64,000 bases of DNA from an uncultured Eubacterium sp. (GCF_937958975.1 NZ_CALGRE010000027.1:1-64000); one strand, 5' to 3'; positions 8,564-18,433 are shown, counted from the first letter of the stretch. The notes: a model not told the origin generated them from the letters alone. A program made the numbers and translations.

Positions 8564-9076
8564 TTAGTTTCTTCCGCAGCAGTGTTTATATTTTTTTCCA
8601 CTTCCGCAAGGACATGGGTCGTTTCTTCCAACTTTTTTTTCTTTAAAGATGGTTCCGGATAATTTTTGTTCTTTGTATAATTTCTTTCTCTTATCTTCAT
8701 CAAGAATGTTGTTCCATTCTTCTAAACCATAAAGCCAGTCAGCTTTTGCCTCTACCATGTTTTTGTAGAGAAGTTCATCGTCATAATCTAAACTTACCTT
8801 TGTAGTCTCAGTTAGTTCATTGATAGGGTTTTCGGTTTTTAAGCTGTCGTTTATTCCGTCAAGGAAACCAACCATCGTGAGAACTTCCATGTTGTATTTT
8901 TGTGCAAGTTCTTCTACTGTACCGGAAACAACTGTCCCATGATTTTTCAAAATGTCCTTATATACTTCTTTTTCCTGTGCAAAATATGCTCCCCAGAACT
9001 GGTCATATTGCTGCTGTGTCTGTTCCTGATTGTAGGCGATTTCTCTCCATGTTTCTAATAGATATTTCTTCTCCAT
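8564..9076 (-). CDS. SEC-C motif metal-binding protein
   Basis: The 170-residue protein ends in a SEC-C zinc motif, NDPCPCGSGKKYKHCCG, the same element found at the SecA tail. The N-terminal 140 residues are helical and charged, and the protein is likely cytoplasmic. Such stand-alone SEC-C proteins have no settled function. The ribosome binding site GGAGG precedes the ATG at 9076. It is transcribed alone, convergent with purA. Confidence 0.85.
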   Translation of the reverse strand: MEKKYLLETWREIAYNQEQTQQQYDQFWGAYFAQEKEVYKDILKNHGTVVSGTVEELAQKYNMEVLTMVGFLDGINDSLKTENPINELTETTKVSLDYDDELLYKNMVEAKADWLYGLEEWNNILDEDKRKKLYKEQKLSGTIFKEKKVGRNDPCPCGSGKKYKHCCGRN

Positions 9077-9240
9077 CGTTATCCTCCAAAATGTAATTTA
9101 GTGAAGATTTTGTTATTGCATAAATATAAAAAAGATATATGGTACAATAACTATAATATTATACAAATTGTATTCAATAATTGCAATAGATTAATGTTTT
9201 GGATATAATAAGGAAAGTAAGAAAGAAAAAGGAGAACATA

Positions 9241-9456
9241 ATGGATAAAATTAAAAAAATCCTTGCTATGGCTGCAGTAGTTATAATGGCAGTGTGTGCG
9301 ATTTTAACATTAATATTTGCATTGCTGACAAATTTTGGTGCGGGTGATTTTACAAAGGCATGGCAGGCAAGTGCATGGTGTATGGTAGTTGTTCCTGTAT
9401 TTATTTATGGAATGTTACTTATCTACAGGATGTTAGAAGGAAGAGGAAATAAGTAG
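9241..9456 (+). CDS. Small two-span membrane protein, 71 aa
   Basis: ATG 9241 follows AAAAAGGAGAA and is preferred over the upstream in-frame codon at 9199. Two hydrophobic helices (about residues 8-28 and 45-62) are joined by a short loop, with a charged C-terminus (EGRGNK). No family is recognised. A strong hairpin terminator follows within ten bases, so it is a monocistronic gene. Confidence 0.7.
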   Translation: MDKIKKILAMAAVVIMAVCAILTLIFALLTNFGAGDFTKAWQASAWCMVVVPVFIYGMLLIYRMLEGRGNK

Positions 9457-9465
9457 CGAGATAAG

Positions 9466-9495
9466 AAAAGCTGTGACAGTTATGTCATAGCTTTT
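9466..9495. terminator. Bidirectional terminator
   Basis: AAAAGCTGTGACA (9466-9478) pairs with TGTCATAGCTTTT (9483-9495) around a GTTA loop, with one G-U pair. It serves the convergent genes at 9241 and 9485 and overlaps the last codons of the latter. Confidence 0.85.
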
Positions 9496-10459
9496 GTTTC
9501 AGTCGTTCTTTGGATTCTCTTTGTTTTGATTCTGAGTGACCGATAATGATATCGTATTCTGTAGCACGAATGGCATTTAGCAGTTCTAATGCCTCATCAC
9601 TTGTCTTGTGCTTAGCAGTAATGACAGCTCCACTCTGTATTGTGAAACAGAGAGAATAGTCCGGTGAAGAATGATATGGGAAAAAACTGAGTGAGCCTAC
9701 TCTGTAGCACCAGATAATTTCCTTCAAAGGGATAATGGAAACATATGTATTCCCCAAATCAATAAAATAATTTTCTGTGATATACATGGAATTGATTTGC
9801 AAATAGTTGTCTGTCTGTAATTCATTCTGAGCATTGTCGATAAGATATTTTTGTTCTTTTTTGCCAAGAAAAGTACAGACCGGATAAAGATATGGGTTAG
9901 CAATTCCTATTATGGCTGATAGAAGTTTTTTTAATGATACAAGTAAAATGAATAAGGTCATCCACAGAAAAATCATGTATCTTATGGGATGATAATCTGC
10001 GCTGCTTACAATAAAATTCGCCGAAAAATCCGATAAATCTTTTGGATTCCAATTTAAATCACTGGAGAAAGCCGTTAGCATTTTATTGGAGGAGTTATTG
10101 TTCCTTATTACTTTTGCTTTAAAATCATAATTATGGATTTCTTTGGAAGGACTTCCTTCTATCGGAATTAATGCAAAAACGCATTTATCACTTTCTAAAT
10201 AGTAATAATATCCATATTCCCTGCCAAAGGTTTTCATCAGATTGTATCCGGTATAGTAGAGTGTTTTTGCGTGAACATTTACATACGTTTCTTTGGGTGA
10301 AATATCGCTTATGTTATTCACACTCTTAGGGTGGAGAATCTGATAAAAGGGGCATAAAATCAATATTGTAATCATGAATACCGAGATTATCAAAGGGGGA
10401 AATAGTTTTCTTTTACATATGTTTTTTATGTTATAAATAATGTCAATCATAGTCATCAC
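9485..10459 (-). CDS. Hypothetical membrane protein with two spans, 324 aa
   Basis: One membrane helix lies at about residues 19-38 and another at about 165-185; between them is an extracytoplasmic region of about 120 residues. The C-terminal cytoplasmic half, with strands such as YVSIIPLKEIIWCYR and YSLCFTIQSGAVITAKHKT, resembles a PH-like fold seen in several Clostridia membrane proteins. The last 20 residues are a charged helix. I do not recognise a named function. It starts in the cluster ATGATGACTATG after AGGTG, so the exact start codon is uncertain by a few residues. Confidence 0.7.
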   Translation of the reverse strand: MMTMIDIIYNIKNICKRKLFPPLIISVFMITILILCPFYQILHPKSVNNISDISPKETYVNVHAKTLYYTGYNLMKTFGREYGYYYYLESDKCVFALIPIEGSPSKEIHNYDFKAKVIRNNNSSNKMLTAFSSDLNWNPKDLSDFSANFIVSSADYHPIRYMIFLWMTLFILLVSLKKLLSAIIGIANPYLYPVCTFLGKKEQKYLIDNAQNELQTDNYLQINSMYITENYFIDLGNTYVSIIPLKEIIWCYRVGSLSFFPYHSSPDYSLCFTIQSGAVITAKHKTSDEALELLNAIRATEYDIIIGHSESKQRESKERLKQKL

Positions 10460-10574
10460 CTGTTCTTATTTTCTTGTAATACAGTATAAATGACTATATG
10501 TCTTTAATCAAGGTTGCGTTTATGGTTGATTATTGGTAAAATCAGTGTTGGAGTCTGTTGAAAAGGAGAAGGTT

Positions 10575-11351
10575 TTGGAAGCATATACGGGATTTGCCTC
10601 AGTATATGATGAGTTTATGGATGATATCGATTACGAGGCATGGTGTGACTATTTAATACGGTTATTATATGAATATAATATAAAGGATGGAATCATTGCT
10701 GAGTTAGGCTGTGGAACAGGAAATGCCACACAAATTTTAGCTCAGAACGGATATGATGTAATTGGGATTGATTTATCTCGGGAGATGCTTGGAGTTGCAA
10801 CGGATAAATTATATAGAGATAGTCCAGGGGAGTCAGCATCTTCTAAACAGCAGGGAAGTGTAATATATGTGTGCCAGGATATTTGTAATCTGCAATTGCC
10901 ATATAAGGTCAATGGAATGGTGAGTATATGTGATTCTATGAATTATATTGTTGATTATAATGATTTTCTTCGCGTCTTAAAAAATGTAAAAAAATATCTG
11001 AATCCGGGTGGAGTATTTATCTTTGATTTAAAAACAAGAAAATATTTTAGTGATATTGGGGAAAGTGTTATTGCAGAGGATAGGGAACAGTGTAGTTTTA
11101 TCTGGGATAATTTTTTTGATGCCGGCAGTAATGTAAATGAATATAGATTATCATTGTTTGTTCAAGAGGAAGATGGAAAATATCGTAAGTTCGTTGAAGA
11201 ACATTATCAGAGAGCATACTTATTGAAGGAAATAAAAGAAGCAGCACGGGAATCGGAGTTGGTAATAGAAGCGATATATGATGCATTTACAAAGGAGAGC
11301 ATATCCGAGGAAAGTGATAGAATTTATATTATACTTAAAAATAATGAATAG
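10575..11351 (+). CDS. Class I SAM-dependent methyltransferase
   Basis: The glycine-rich SAM-binding motif IIAELGCGTGNAT is near residue 45 and the acidic motif VIGIDLS near 72. The family usually begins close to EAYTGFASVYDEFMD, and TTG 10575 follows AAAAGGAG at a good distance, so I chose it over the upstream TTG at 10533. The substrate is unknown. The stop lies just before hslO and the frames abut, so the two are probably one transcript. Confidence 0.85.
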   Translation: MEAYTGFASVYDEFMDDIDYEAWCDYLIRLLYEYNIKDGIIAELGCGTGNATQILAQNGYDVIGIDLSREMLGVATDKLYRDSPGESASSKQQGSVIYVCQDICNLQLPYKVNGMVSICDSMNYIVDYNDFLRVLKNVKKYLNPGGVFIFDLKTRKYFSDIGESVIAEDREQCSFIWDNFFDAGSNVNEYRLSLFVQEEDGKYRKFVEEHYQRAYLLKEIKEAARESELVIEAIYDAFTKESISEESDRIYIILKNNE

Positions 11352-11370
11352 GAGAAAAAGTAAAAGAAAG

Positions 11371-12246
11371 ATGGATTATATAGTTAGAGCAACAGCAGCA
11401 AATCGTCAGATTAGAGCGTTTGCCATCACATCAAGAAATATGGTAGAAACGGCAAGAAAACACCATAACACAAGTCCGGTTGCAACAGCGGCGCTTGGAA
11501 GGCTTTTGACAGGCGGAGCTATGATGGGGGTAATGATGAAAGGCGAGAATGATATGCTGACACTGATGATGAAAGGGGACGGCCCGATTCAGGGTGTCAC
11601 AGTTACTGCTGATTCTAAAGGAAATGTTAAGGGATATGTTGGAAATCCAAATGTTCTGATTCCGGCAAATTATGCCGGAAAATTGGATGTTGGAGCTGCG
11701 ATTGGATATGGGACTCTTACGGTAATTAAGGATATGGGTTTGAAAGAGCCTTACTCAAGTCAGGTTCCATTAGGAACAAGTGAGGTTGCCGAAGATTTAA
11801 CTTATTATTTTGCAACATCTGAACAGGTTCCCTCCGCGGTAGGACTGGGAGTGCTGATGTCAAAAGACAATACTGTCAGACAGGCAGGAGGTTTTATTGT
11901 ACAGTTGATGCCTTTCGCTGAGGATGACGTTGTGGACAAGCTGGAGAAAAGAATTAGCAATATTACAAGTGTTACAGACATGCTAGAAAAAGGAATGACG
12001 CCTGAGGATATTTTGAAAGAAGTAATGGGCGATATGGAAGTGGAATTTACAGATAAAATTGAGACCGGATTTCAGTGTAATTGTAATCGGGAAAAAATTG
12101 TAAAAGTGTTATCAGGAATTAGTAAAAAGGATTTAGATGAGATAATTAATGATGGAAAAGAAATAGAAGTTAAGTGTGATTTTTGTAATACTGCTTATAA
12201 ATTTAGCGTAGAAGAATTGAAGACTTTACGAAAACAATATAGGTAA
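11371..12246 (+). CDS. hslO: Hsp33 redox-regulated holdase chaperone
   Basis: The protein starts MDYIVRATAANRQIRAFA as Hsp33 proteins do and ends with the four redox cysteines in the order C-x-C (CNC) and C-x2-C (CDFC). These bind zinc when reduced; oxidation releases it and switches on chaperone activity during peroxide or bleach stress. At 291 residues it has the family length. In-frame ATG 11344 is a possible earlier start but overlaps the methyltransferase end; ATG 11371 fits the family better. Confidence 0.95.
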   Translation: MDYIVRATAANRQIRAFAITSRNMVETARKHHNTSPVATAALGRLLTGGAMMGVMMKGENDMLTLMMKGDGPIQGVTVTADSKGNVKGYVGNPNVLIPANYAGKLDVGAAIGYGTLTVIKDMGLKEPYSSQVPLGTSEVAEDLTYYFATSEQVPSAVGLGVLMSKDNTVRQAGGFIVQLMPFAEDDVVDKLEKRISNITSVTDMLEKGMTPEDILKEVMGDMEVEFTDKIETGFQCNCNREKIVKVLSGISKKDLDEIINDGKEIEVKCDFCNTAYKFSVEELKTLRKQYR

Positions 12247-12276
12247 CACGGAAAAATAATATTTTGGAGGAACGTT

Positions 12277-13602
12277 TTGAAAAAGAAGATATCAATATTA
12301 TCATTTATAATATGCTGTGTATTGGCTTTTCAGTTTACATGTATCAGTGTAAATGCGGGTGAGTTTGACAAAAATGAAAAATTTATTTTGGAGAGTATCT
12401 CCAGTGAAAAGTTTCCGGTAAAAATTGAACAACGATATATAAATCAGTTTAAAAATTATTTTTGTCAGGATGAGGTGCGTCTCAGTAAGGCTGAGGCTGA
12501 GGATTTCCTTAAATATTTTAAAGCGGCATTGCAGTCTAAAAAGGATTTAGAGAAAAGTAATACTTTAAAAGGAAAATCTGAAACATATATTGGTTTTGAG
12601 AAGGCAGGTTCTGTTTTGGGGCTGTTATTGTCATATGATAGTGCTACAAATGATTTTTATTTTATTGATGAATCAGGTTATATCGTTTTTGATTTTCAAG
12701 ATATAATTAAGAAAACAGATAAGGGAGATGACAGTGAGAGAGGCAAATTCAGTATCCCGACAGAGGCTGTTTTTACATTTGTTGTAGCTTTATGTATTTT
12801 GGGGCTGGTATTAAATTTAGGACGTTGGAGTAAAAAATTAAAACAAAAGAATAAAGAGCGGTATGAAGATGAGGACGAAGACGAGGATGAGTTAGAAGTT
12901 GCCAACAGACGAACAAGGAAGGCAAGATGGCAGACATTTTCCTATAAAAATGTTAAGCAGATTTTAAGATATTGTTTTGTACCGATTGTAATGGGGCTGA
13001 TAGTTCTTTGTATAGGAATGATACCTATGAAATATTTTAGTGACATTACGACAAGTGTAAAGAGTAATTTTATTAATACACAATCGATATTTGTAGAAAA
13101 TATTAAGGAATTTCATGTGCCTGACATAAAAAAAGAAAAACAGAAAAAGAAAATTTCCCTTTCTGATATCGTAACACCGAAATATGGAGAACAGTATGGC
13201 GGATTGTCATGTAAAGAATTAAAAATTTCTGCCCCAATATTCTTTGGTGACAGAGGAAATATTTTGCAAAAGGGTGCAGGCCAGTACAATGGAAGTTTTC
13301 TGCCGGGAGAAGGCGGTACAATTCTCATTGGTGCACATGATACGACGTATTTTAAAAATTTGGAAAAGGTGAAAAAGGGACATAAATTCGAGTTTTATAC
13401 AGAATATGGAATTTATGACTATAAAGTATCAGATATTAAGATATATGATGAGGAAGATTATCATAAGGCATATGACTTAGGTGCGAAAAAGGAAAAACTC
13501 ATTTTATATACATGTTATCCTTTTGGTAAATTAAATGGCGCTAAGACACAGAGAATGTTTGTATATCTGGACAAAATAAGTGGACCGGATATACGATATT
13601 AG
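12277..13602 (+). CDS. Class D-like sortase with N-terminal exported region
   Basis: A signal peptide (1-27) is followed by a predicted exported region of about 130 residues, a membrane helix (about 166-184), a very acidic cytoplasmic loop (EDEDEDEDELE), a second helix (about 230-250) and a C-terminal sortase domain. The catalytic triad is visible: His354 in IGAHDT, Cys413 in LILYTCYPF and Arg426 in KTQRMF. Sortases join surface proteins to the wall by transpeptidation. The start is TTG 12277 after TTGGAGGAACG. The extra exported region and the double membrane passage are unusual. The next gene starts 11 bases later. Confidence 0.88.
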   Translation: MKKKISILSFIICCVLAFQFTCISVNAGEFDKNEKFILESISSEKFPVKIEQRYINQFKNYFCQDEVRLSKAEAEDFLKYFKAALQSKKDLEKSNTLKGKSETYIGFEKAGSVLGLLLSYDSATNDFYFIDESGYIVFDFQDIIKKTDKGDDSERGKFSIPTEAVFTFVVALCILGLVLNLGRWSKKLKQKNKERYEDEDEDEDELEVANRRTRKARWQTFSYKNVKQILRYCFVPIVMGLIVLCIGMIPMKYFSDITTSVKSNFINTQSIFVENIKEFHVPDIKKEKQKKKISLSDIVTPKYGEQYGGLSCKELKISAPIFFGDRGNILQKGAGQYNGSFLPGEGGTILIGAHDTTYFKNLEKVKKGHKFEFYTEYGIYDYKVSDIKIYDEEDYHKAYDLGAKKEKLILYTCYPFGKLNGAKTQRMFVYLDKISGPDIRY

Positions 13603-13612
13603 GAGGTGCGTT

Positions 13613-14434
13613 ATGAGTAAAAAAAGAACAAAGAGAAAAATTATAAGTTATATTGTGACGTTTGTATTAATGTTATGCATAATGTGTTCTTCTATGATTG
13701 TTGTAGGTAAGTATAGTATGTTTAGCAAGCACGGTGTGTTCCGTGCATATGAGCGAGTAGGATTTTTTGATGGTCTTAGTTCTGAATTACAAATTGAAGC
13801 ATATCAGCTTGGGATACCATACGGTGTCGAAAAGAAATGTCTGAAGGATGTTTTTCAGAGAAAATATATTATGAGGGATTTAATGGATACTTTGTCGGCT
13901 GAACTTGAAGGGGAAACGACGGTTATAAAGACTGATTTTTTAAGAAGTGATATTAAATCAAATGTGACTAGGCAGATAGGAAAATTGACTCAGAAACAGG
14001 AAGAGTCACTGAATAAATATATTGTTGAAGTCGAAAAAATGTATCAGAAAAAAATGGTTATTCCCGGTTTGGAGAACATTGCTAAAATGATTAATATAGC
14101 GACAAAACTGTTACTCATTGTGGTTCCTATATGCGTGCTGCTTGCAATTTTATGCATGTTTTACCTGATTTCGACCAGAAGTCAGGTATATCGTGGAATG
14201 AGATATATTACTTACGCTGTTCTAGGTGCAGGTATAACGCTATTAACAGTATTTGCTGCTTTTATTTCTGATGGGTTTATATATAGGTTTAATATTTCAG
14301 ATGTTTTTATGAGACGATTTTATACTTATTATATCGGGCATGAATTTTTAATGCAGGTGTTTACCGGGATAGGATTTTTAATTCTGGGTTGTATTATGAT
14401 TTATATGATTAAACGAAAGAAATATAATCAATAA
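13613..14434 (+). CDS. Sortase-linked membrane protein, 273 aa
   Basis: ATG 13613 follows AGGAGGTGCGTT. One helix lies at about 8-28, then an exported region of about 130 residues, then three more helices (about 160-185, 195-220, 245-265). It is co-transcribed with the sortase and may be its substrate, regulator or membrane partner. No sorting motif is present. I recognise no family. Confidence 0.75.
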   Translation: MSKKRTKRKIISYIVTFVLMLCIMCSSMIVVGKYSMFSKHGVFRAYERVGFFDGLSSELQIEAYQLGIPYGVEKKCLKDVFQRKYIMRDLMDTLSAELEGETTVIKTDFLRSDIKSNVTRQIGKLTQKQEESLNKYIVEVEKMYQKKMVIPGLENIAKMINIATKLLLIVVPICVLLAILCMFYLISTRSQVYRGMRYITYAVLGAGITLLTVFAAFISDGFIYRFNISDVFMRRFYTYYIGHEFLMQVFTGIGFLILGCIMIYMIKRKKYNQ

Positions 14435-14512
14435 ATTACTGGACTTTCAGACTTTAGAGTGTTAAAATGTGAAAATATAGGGTACATTTAAGTTTTGTCT
14501 GGAGGTACAGAT

Positions 14513-14803
14513 ATGAGTAAAAAAATAAGAACAACAGAGGTAGACCATTTATTTGATGCTATTTTGAGTTTGAAAAATAAAGAGGAATGTTATACATTTT
14601 TTGAGGACGTATGTACAGTAAATGAATTGTTGTCTATTTCGCAACGCTACGAGGTTGCAAAGATGTTGAGAGAGGGAAAGACATATCTTGAAATTTCTAA
14701 TGCAACGGGCGCCTCTACAGCTACGATTAGCAGAGTAAACCGTTCTCTCAATTATGGAAATGACGGATATGATATGGTACTTGAGAGAGTCAGAGAAAAA
14801 TAA
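14513..14803 (+). CDS. YerC/YecD-type TrpR-like DNA-binding protein
   Basis: This 96-residue protein belongs to the YerC group related to the Trp repressor. The helix-turn-helix is visible as EISNATGASTATISRVNRSL. ATG 14513 follows GGAGGTACAGAT, so the upstream TTG 14495 is not the start. The family's role is unsettled; the gene is next to pcrA in several Firmicutes, and here it lies one gene away. A terminator follows 15 bases after the stop. Confidence 0.9.
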   Translation: MSKKIRTTEVDHLFDAILSLKNKEECYTFFEDVCTVNELLSISQRYEVAKMLREGKTYLEISNATGASTATISRVNRSLNYGNDGYDMVLERVREK

Positions 14804-14817
14804 AATATAAAATAAAT

Positions 14818-14851
14818 AAAGTGCCAAAAGAAGTTTTTGCTTTGGCACTTT
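14818..14851. terminator. Bidirectional terminator
   Basis: AAAGTGCCAAA (14818-14828) pairs exactly with TTTGGCACTTT (14841-14851), between convergent genes. Confidence 0.88.
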
Positions 14852-14889
14852 ATTATATGGCAATCCATATTAGATATGACATTTTTTAT

Positions 14890-15477
14890 CTACTTTTTGT
14901 CTTCCTCCTTATCCGGCAAGGAATCGATTAATTTTTCTATCATTATTTTTCGTAAAAACATATCATAACTAAGAAGTGTTATGATACCGAGTGTTTGAAG
15001 GTAATCTTTATCTTCGTCATTTACTTTTATGTTATCAAAGATTTGGTCGGAATTTAGAATTTCATTTAATATAGGTTCAGAAAGATTTTGCCCATGAATA
15101 TATTCTAAAAATTTATTGATGATATTTTCTAGAGGCATATTTTCATTGTGAAAATAATTGTCCAGCATTGGAGTGAGTATTTTGGTAACGTCATTGATAG
15201 AAATGACATTTTTGAAAAAATATATCATGATAAGAACTATGATGTGGTCTTTGGAATATTTTTTCTTTTCGGGTGGTGGAAGAAGTCGGCTTTTGGCATA
15301 GTTATTAATCATAGTTTTCGTTAATAATTTATCTTCCTCATATCTTTTTGTAGCACTAAATTTATTATTTAAGTAAGTGGTAACCTGGTCCATATAAAGG
15401 TCAATGTTTGGCAAATCATTTATATTGAAATTCTGTATTTCATTTAAAATCTGTTTTATAATTTCCTCTGAATTCAT
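14890..15477 (-). CDS. DUF1836 family protein
   Basis: A helix-turn-helix-like MerR-type element (TMINNYAKSRLLPPPEKK) followed by KYSKDHIIVLIMIYFFKNVIS is the hallmark of DUF1836. ATG 15477 follows GGAGGTATGC, making a 195-residue protein; an in-frame ATG at 15492 contains the ribosome binding site and is not the start. The family is thought to bind DNA but has no proven role. It is divergent from pcrA. Confidence 0.85.
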   Translation of the reverse strand: MNSEEIIKQILNEIQNFNINDLPNIDLYMDQVTTYLNNKFSATKRYEEDKLLTKTMINNYAKSRLLPPPEKKKYSKDHIIVLIMIYFFKNVISINDVTKILTPMLDNYFHNENMPLENIINKFLEYIHGQNLSEPILNEILNSDQIFDNIKVNDEDKDYLQTLGIITLLSYDMFLRKIMIEKLIDSLPDKEEDKK

Positions 15478-15492
15478 ATAGCATACCTCCAA

Positions 15493-15776
15493 ATAGATAT
15501 TTGTGATATTAAAATCACATTATATATTGATAACTTGTCATGAAATAGTTTATCTATCTGCTTATAGAATGTCATTATAATATGTTCATGTTATTTCATT
15601 ATAATATGTAGTAATAGAAACTACAAGATAAAAATGCATGAGTTTATACATAGATAATATAATAAAAAATAAAAATTTTAATTTTTTTTAAACTGTGTTA
15701 AAATAGTAACATTAGTTAAATTGGGGATGTAAAAAACGAGTGAGAAAAAACCAATGGAAAGGAAACGGTATTTAAA
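15493..15776. promoter_or_regulatory. Divergent control region of DUF1836 gene and pcrA
   Basis: No gene is seen. A 14-base direct repeat TCATTATAATATGT occurs twice (15572-15585 and 15596-15609), each copy containing a TATAAT-like hexamer readable on both strands. Upstream of pcrA there is an A-rich tract with AAAGGAAACG as the likely ribosome binding site. Confidence 0.45.
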
Positions 15777-18098
15777 ATGAACAGTATATACGAAACACTA
15801 AATGATATGCAGCAGCTTGCCTGTTACCATACGGACGGCCCCTTACTTATATTAGCAGGTGCGGGTAGTGGTAAAACCAGAGTATTGACTCATAGAATCG
15901 CATATCTTATAGAGGAAAAAAATGTGAGTCCATATAATATTATGGCAATTACATTTACGAACAAGGCAGCATCAGAGATGAGAAACCGTGTCAATAAAAT
16001 TGTAGGTTTTGGTGCTGAGCAGGTGTGGGTAAGTACTTTTCATTCTGCATGCGTTAGAATATTACGCAGATATATAGACAGAATAGGATATAGTAATGAT
16101 TTTTCTATATATGATACAGAGGATCAGAAAAGATTGCTTAAGGATATTATTAAAGGGCTTAATCTTGACCCGAAAATGTATAAAGAAAGTGCAGTATTAA
16201 ACAGGATTTCTGATTTTAAAAATAAATTAGTGACTACAGGCGATGTGGCCGCAATGGCACAGAAAGATTTTAAACAATTGAATATATCAAGGATATATAG
16301 TGAATATCAGGAGACTATGAGAAAAAACAATGCTCTTGATTTTGATGATTTAATCATGGTCACAGTACAATTATTTCAGCAGGTTCCTGAGGTTTTGGAA
16401 AGCTATCAGGAGAGATTACAGTATATTATGGTAGATGAATATCAGGATACGAATGCGGCACAGTTTGCTTTTGTAAGGCTATTGGCAGATAAGCACAAGA
16501 ATATATGTGTTGTGGGAGATGATGACCAGTCGATTTATAAATTTCGTGGCGCTGATATTTCTAATATTCTTCAATTTGAGAAATATTTTTCCAACGCAAG
16601 AGTTGTGAAATTAGAGCAGAATTATCGTTCTACAAAAAATATATTAGAAGCGGCAAATGCTGTGATACATAATAATACCGGCAGAAAAGATAAAACGCTT
16701 TGGAGTGATAATGACACGGGGGAAAAAATTGATTTGTATCAGGCAGACGACGGATATGATGAAGCAAAAATGGTTGCTGCCACCATTAAGGAGGAAGTTG
16801 ACCAGGGAAGAGCAGATTATAATGACTTTGCCATTTTATATAGAACAAATGCACAATCCCGTGTGTTGGAAGAAAAACTTTTGATGAAGAATATTCCATA
16901 TAAAATTATTGGTGGACAAAATTTTTACCAGAGAAAAGAAATTAAAGATATGTTGGCGTATTTGAAGATTGTCTGCAATACTACAGATGACCTGGCGGTA
17001 GAGAGAATTATTAATGTCCCTAAAAGAGGAATCGGTGTTACAACTCTTGGGAGAGCGAAAGATTTCGCAGAGAGAATGGGAATAGATTTGTATGATGCTC
17101 TTTTAGAAGTAGAAAATATACCAGAGTTATCTAAGTCGATTAATAAAATAAAATATTTTACATATCAGATAGAGGCTTTTAGAGAAAAGAGAGAACACAG
17201 TTCATTAAAGGAGCTGGCAGAGTATATCTTTATTAAGACATGTTATAAGAGGGATTTAGAGGCAGAAAATACTGATGAGGCAAATGGAAGAATAGAAAAT
17301 ATCGAAGAATTGATTAGTAAAATTGCCGAATATGAAGCTGAGGCAGAGAATCCCACACTTCAAGAGTTTTTAGAAGAAGTGGCATTGGTGTCCGAAATCG
17401 ACAATTTGAATCAGGACAGTAGTTATGTTGTCCTAATGACAGTTCATAGCGCAAAAGGTTTGGAATTTCCAAATGTATTTTTGTGTGGTATGGAGGACGG
17501 TCTTTTTCCAGGATATATGAGTATTATGGCAGACGATAAGGAAGAACTTGAGGAGGAGAGACGTCTCTGTTATGTGGCAATTACCAGAGCCATGAAAAAA
17601 TTGACAGTGAGCTATGCGAAGAAACGTATGGTGAGAGGAGAAATGCAGTATAATGTTGTATCGCGTTTTGTAAAGGAAATTCCTCCTCTTATTGTGAATA
17701 GTAAAAATGTTGTGGACAAAGTAGAAAAATCTCCATTTAATAAATTTGGAGGTTATGAGGGTTCATTAAATCATAGGAGTTCAGAGTATATGGGGGCTGG
17801 TGAGAGATTTGGAGGTTCCAGGACATATGCTGCAAGTGCCAGAAAAAACGCATATAAGGCAATGGCGGCAAAACCTGCATATGGAGCATCCTCAAAACCC
17901 GCATTCGGGAAGGAGTTTACGGTAACGAAGGCAGATATCGATTATGGTGTTGGTGACAGAGTAAAACATGTAAAGTTTGGAGAAGGTGTTGTGTTAGGTG
18001 TTGAGGATGGTGCAAGAGACTATCAGGTGACCGTTAATTTTGATACTGCCGGACAGAAGGTAATGATGGCATCTTTTGCAAAATTAAAAAAATTATAA
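15777..18098 (+). CDS. pcrA: UvrD/PcrA-type ATP-dependent DNA helicase
   Basis: The 773-residue superfamily 1A helicase shows Walker A (AGAGSGKTR, near residue 29), Walker B (VDEYQDTN), motif III (GDDDQSIYKFRGAD), motif IV (QNYRSTKNI), motif V (VHSAKGLEF) and motif VI (YVAITRAMKKL). A C-terminal Tudor-like segment (DRVKHVKFGEGVV) is the RNA polymerase contact region of PcrA. It acts in repair and in clearing stalled polymerases. The length and all motifs match PcrA. Confidence 0.97.
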   Translation: MNSIYETLNDMQQLACYHTDGPLLILAGAGSGKTRVLTHRIAYLIEEKNVSPYNIMAITFTNKAASEMRNRVNKIVGFGAEQVWVSTFHSACVRILRRYIDRIGYSNDFSIYDTEDQKRLLKDIIKGLNLDPKMYKESAVLNRISDFKNKLVTTGDVAAMAQKDFKQLNISRIYSEYQETMRKNNALDFDDLIMVTVQLFQQVPEVLESYQERLQYIMVDEYQDTNAAQFAFVRLLADKHKNICVVGDDDQSIYKFRGADISNILQFEKYFSNARVVKLEQNYRSTKNILEAANAVIHNNTGRKDKTLWSDNDTGEKIDLYQADDGYDEAKMVAATIKEEVDQGRADYNDFAILYRTNAQSRVLEEKLLMKNIPYKIIGGQNFYQRKEIKDMLAYLKIVCNTTDDLAVERIINVPKRGIGVTTLGRAKDFAERMGIDLYDALLEVENIPELSKSINKIKYFTYQIEAFREKREHSSLKELAEYIFIKTCYKRDLEAENTDEANGRIENIEELISKIAEYEAEAENPTLQEFLEEVALVSEIDNLNQDSSYVVLMTVHSAKGLEFPNVFLCGMEDGLFPGYMSIMADDKEELEEERRLCYVAITRAMKKLTVSYAKKRMVRGEMQYNVVSRFVKEIPPLIVNSKNVVDKVEKSPFNKFGGYEGSLNHRSSEYMGAGERFGGSRTYAASARKNAYKAMAAKPAYGASSKPAFGKEFTVTKADIDYGVGDRVKHVKFGEGVVLGVEDGARDYQVTVNFDTAGQKVMMASFAKLKKL

Positions 18099-18195
18099 TT
18101 TGTTATTTCCGATAAAATATAATTTTTTGTAGTAAAACCAAAGTATAAATGATATACTAATAACAATATGAATGAAAAAAATAAGAGGTGACGAT

Positions 18196-18426
18196 ATGGA
18201 CGAAATCATGAAAGGTGTAAAAATAGGGAAACTTTTAGGAAAAGACGAGAAGAAAGAAACATGTAAGGTTGTTGCGATTGTATTTGGTGTGATTGCAGCA
18301 GTGGCAGCGGTAGCAGGTGTTGCATACGGTATTTACAGATGGGTCAATAAAGATTATTATGATGATTTTGAAGATGATTTTGATGACCTTTTTGATGAAG
18401 ATGATGACGATGACTTTGAAGATTAG
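18196..18426 (+). CDS. Small membrane protein with acidic tail, 76 aa
   Basis: ATG 18196 follows AAGAGGTGACG. One alanine- and valine-rich membrane helix (about residues 25-46) is followed by a tail of Asp, Glu, Phe and Tyr. Proteins of this shape (YtxH-like) are common and uncharacterised in Clostridia. It stands alone between pcrA and rlmD and is followed by a three-hairpin region. Confidence 0.75.
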   Translation: MDEIMKGVKIGKLLGKDEKKETCKVVAIVFGVIAAVAAVAGVAYGIYRWVNKDYYDDFEDDFDDLFDEDDDDDFED

Positions 18427-18433
18427 TTTTTGT

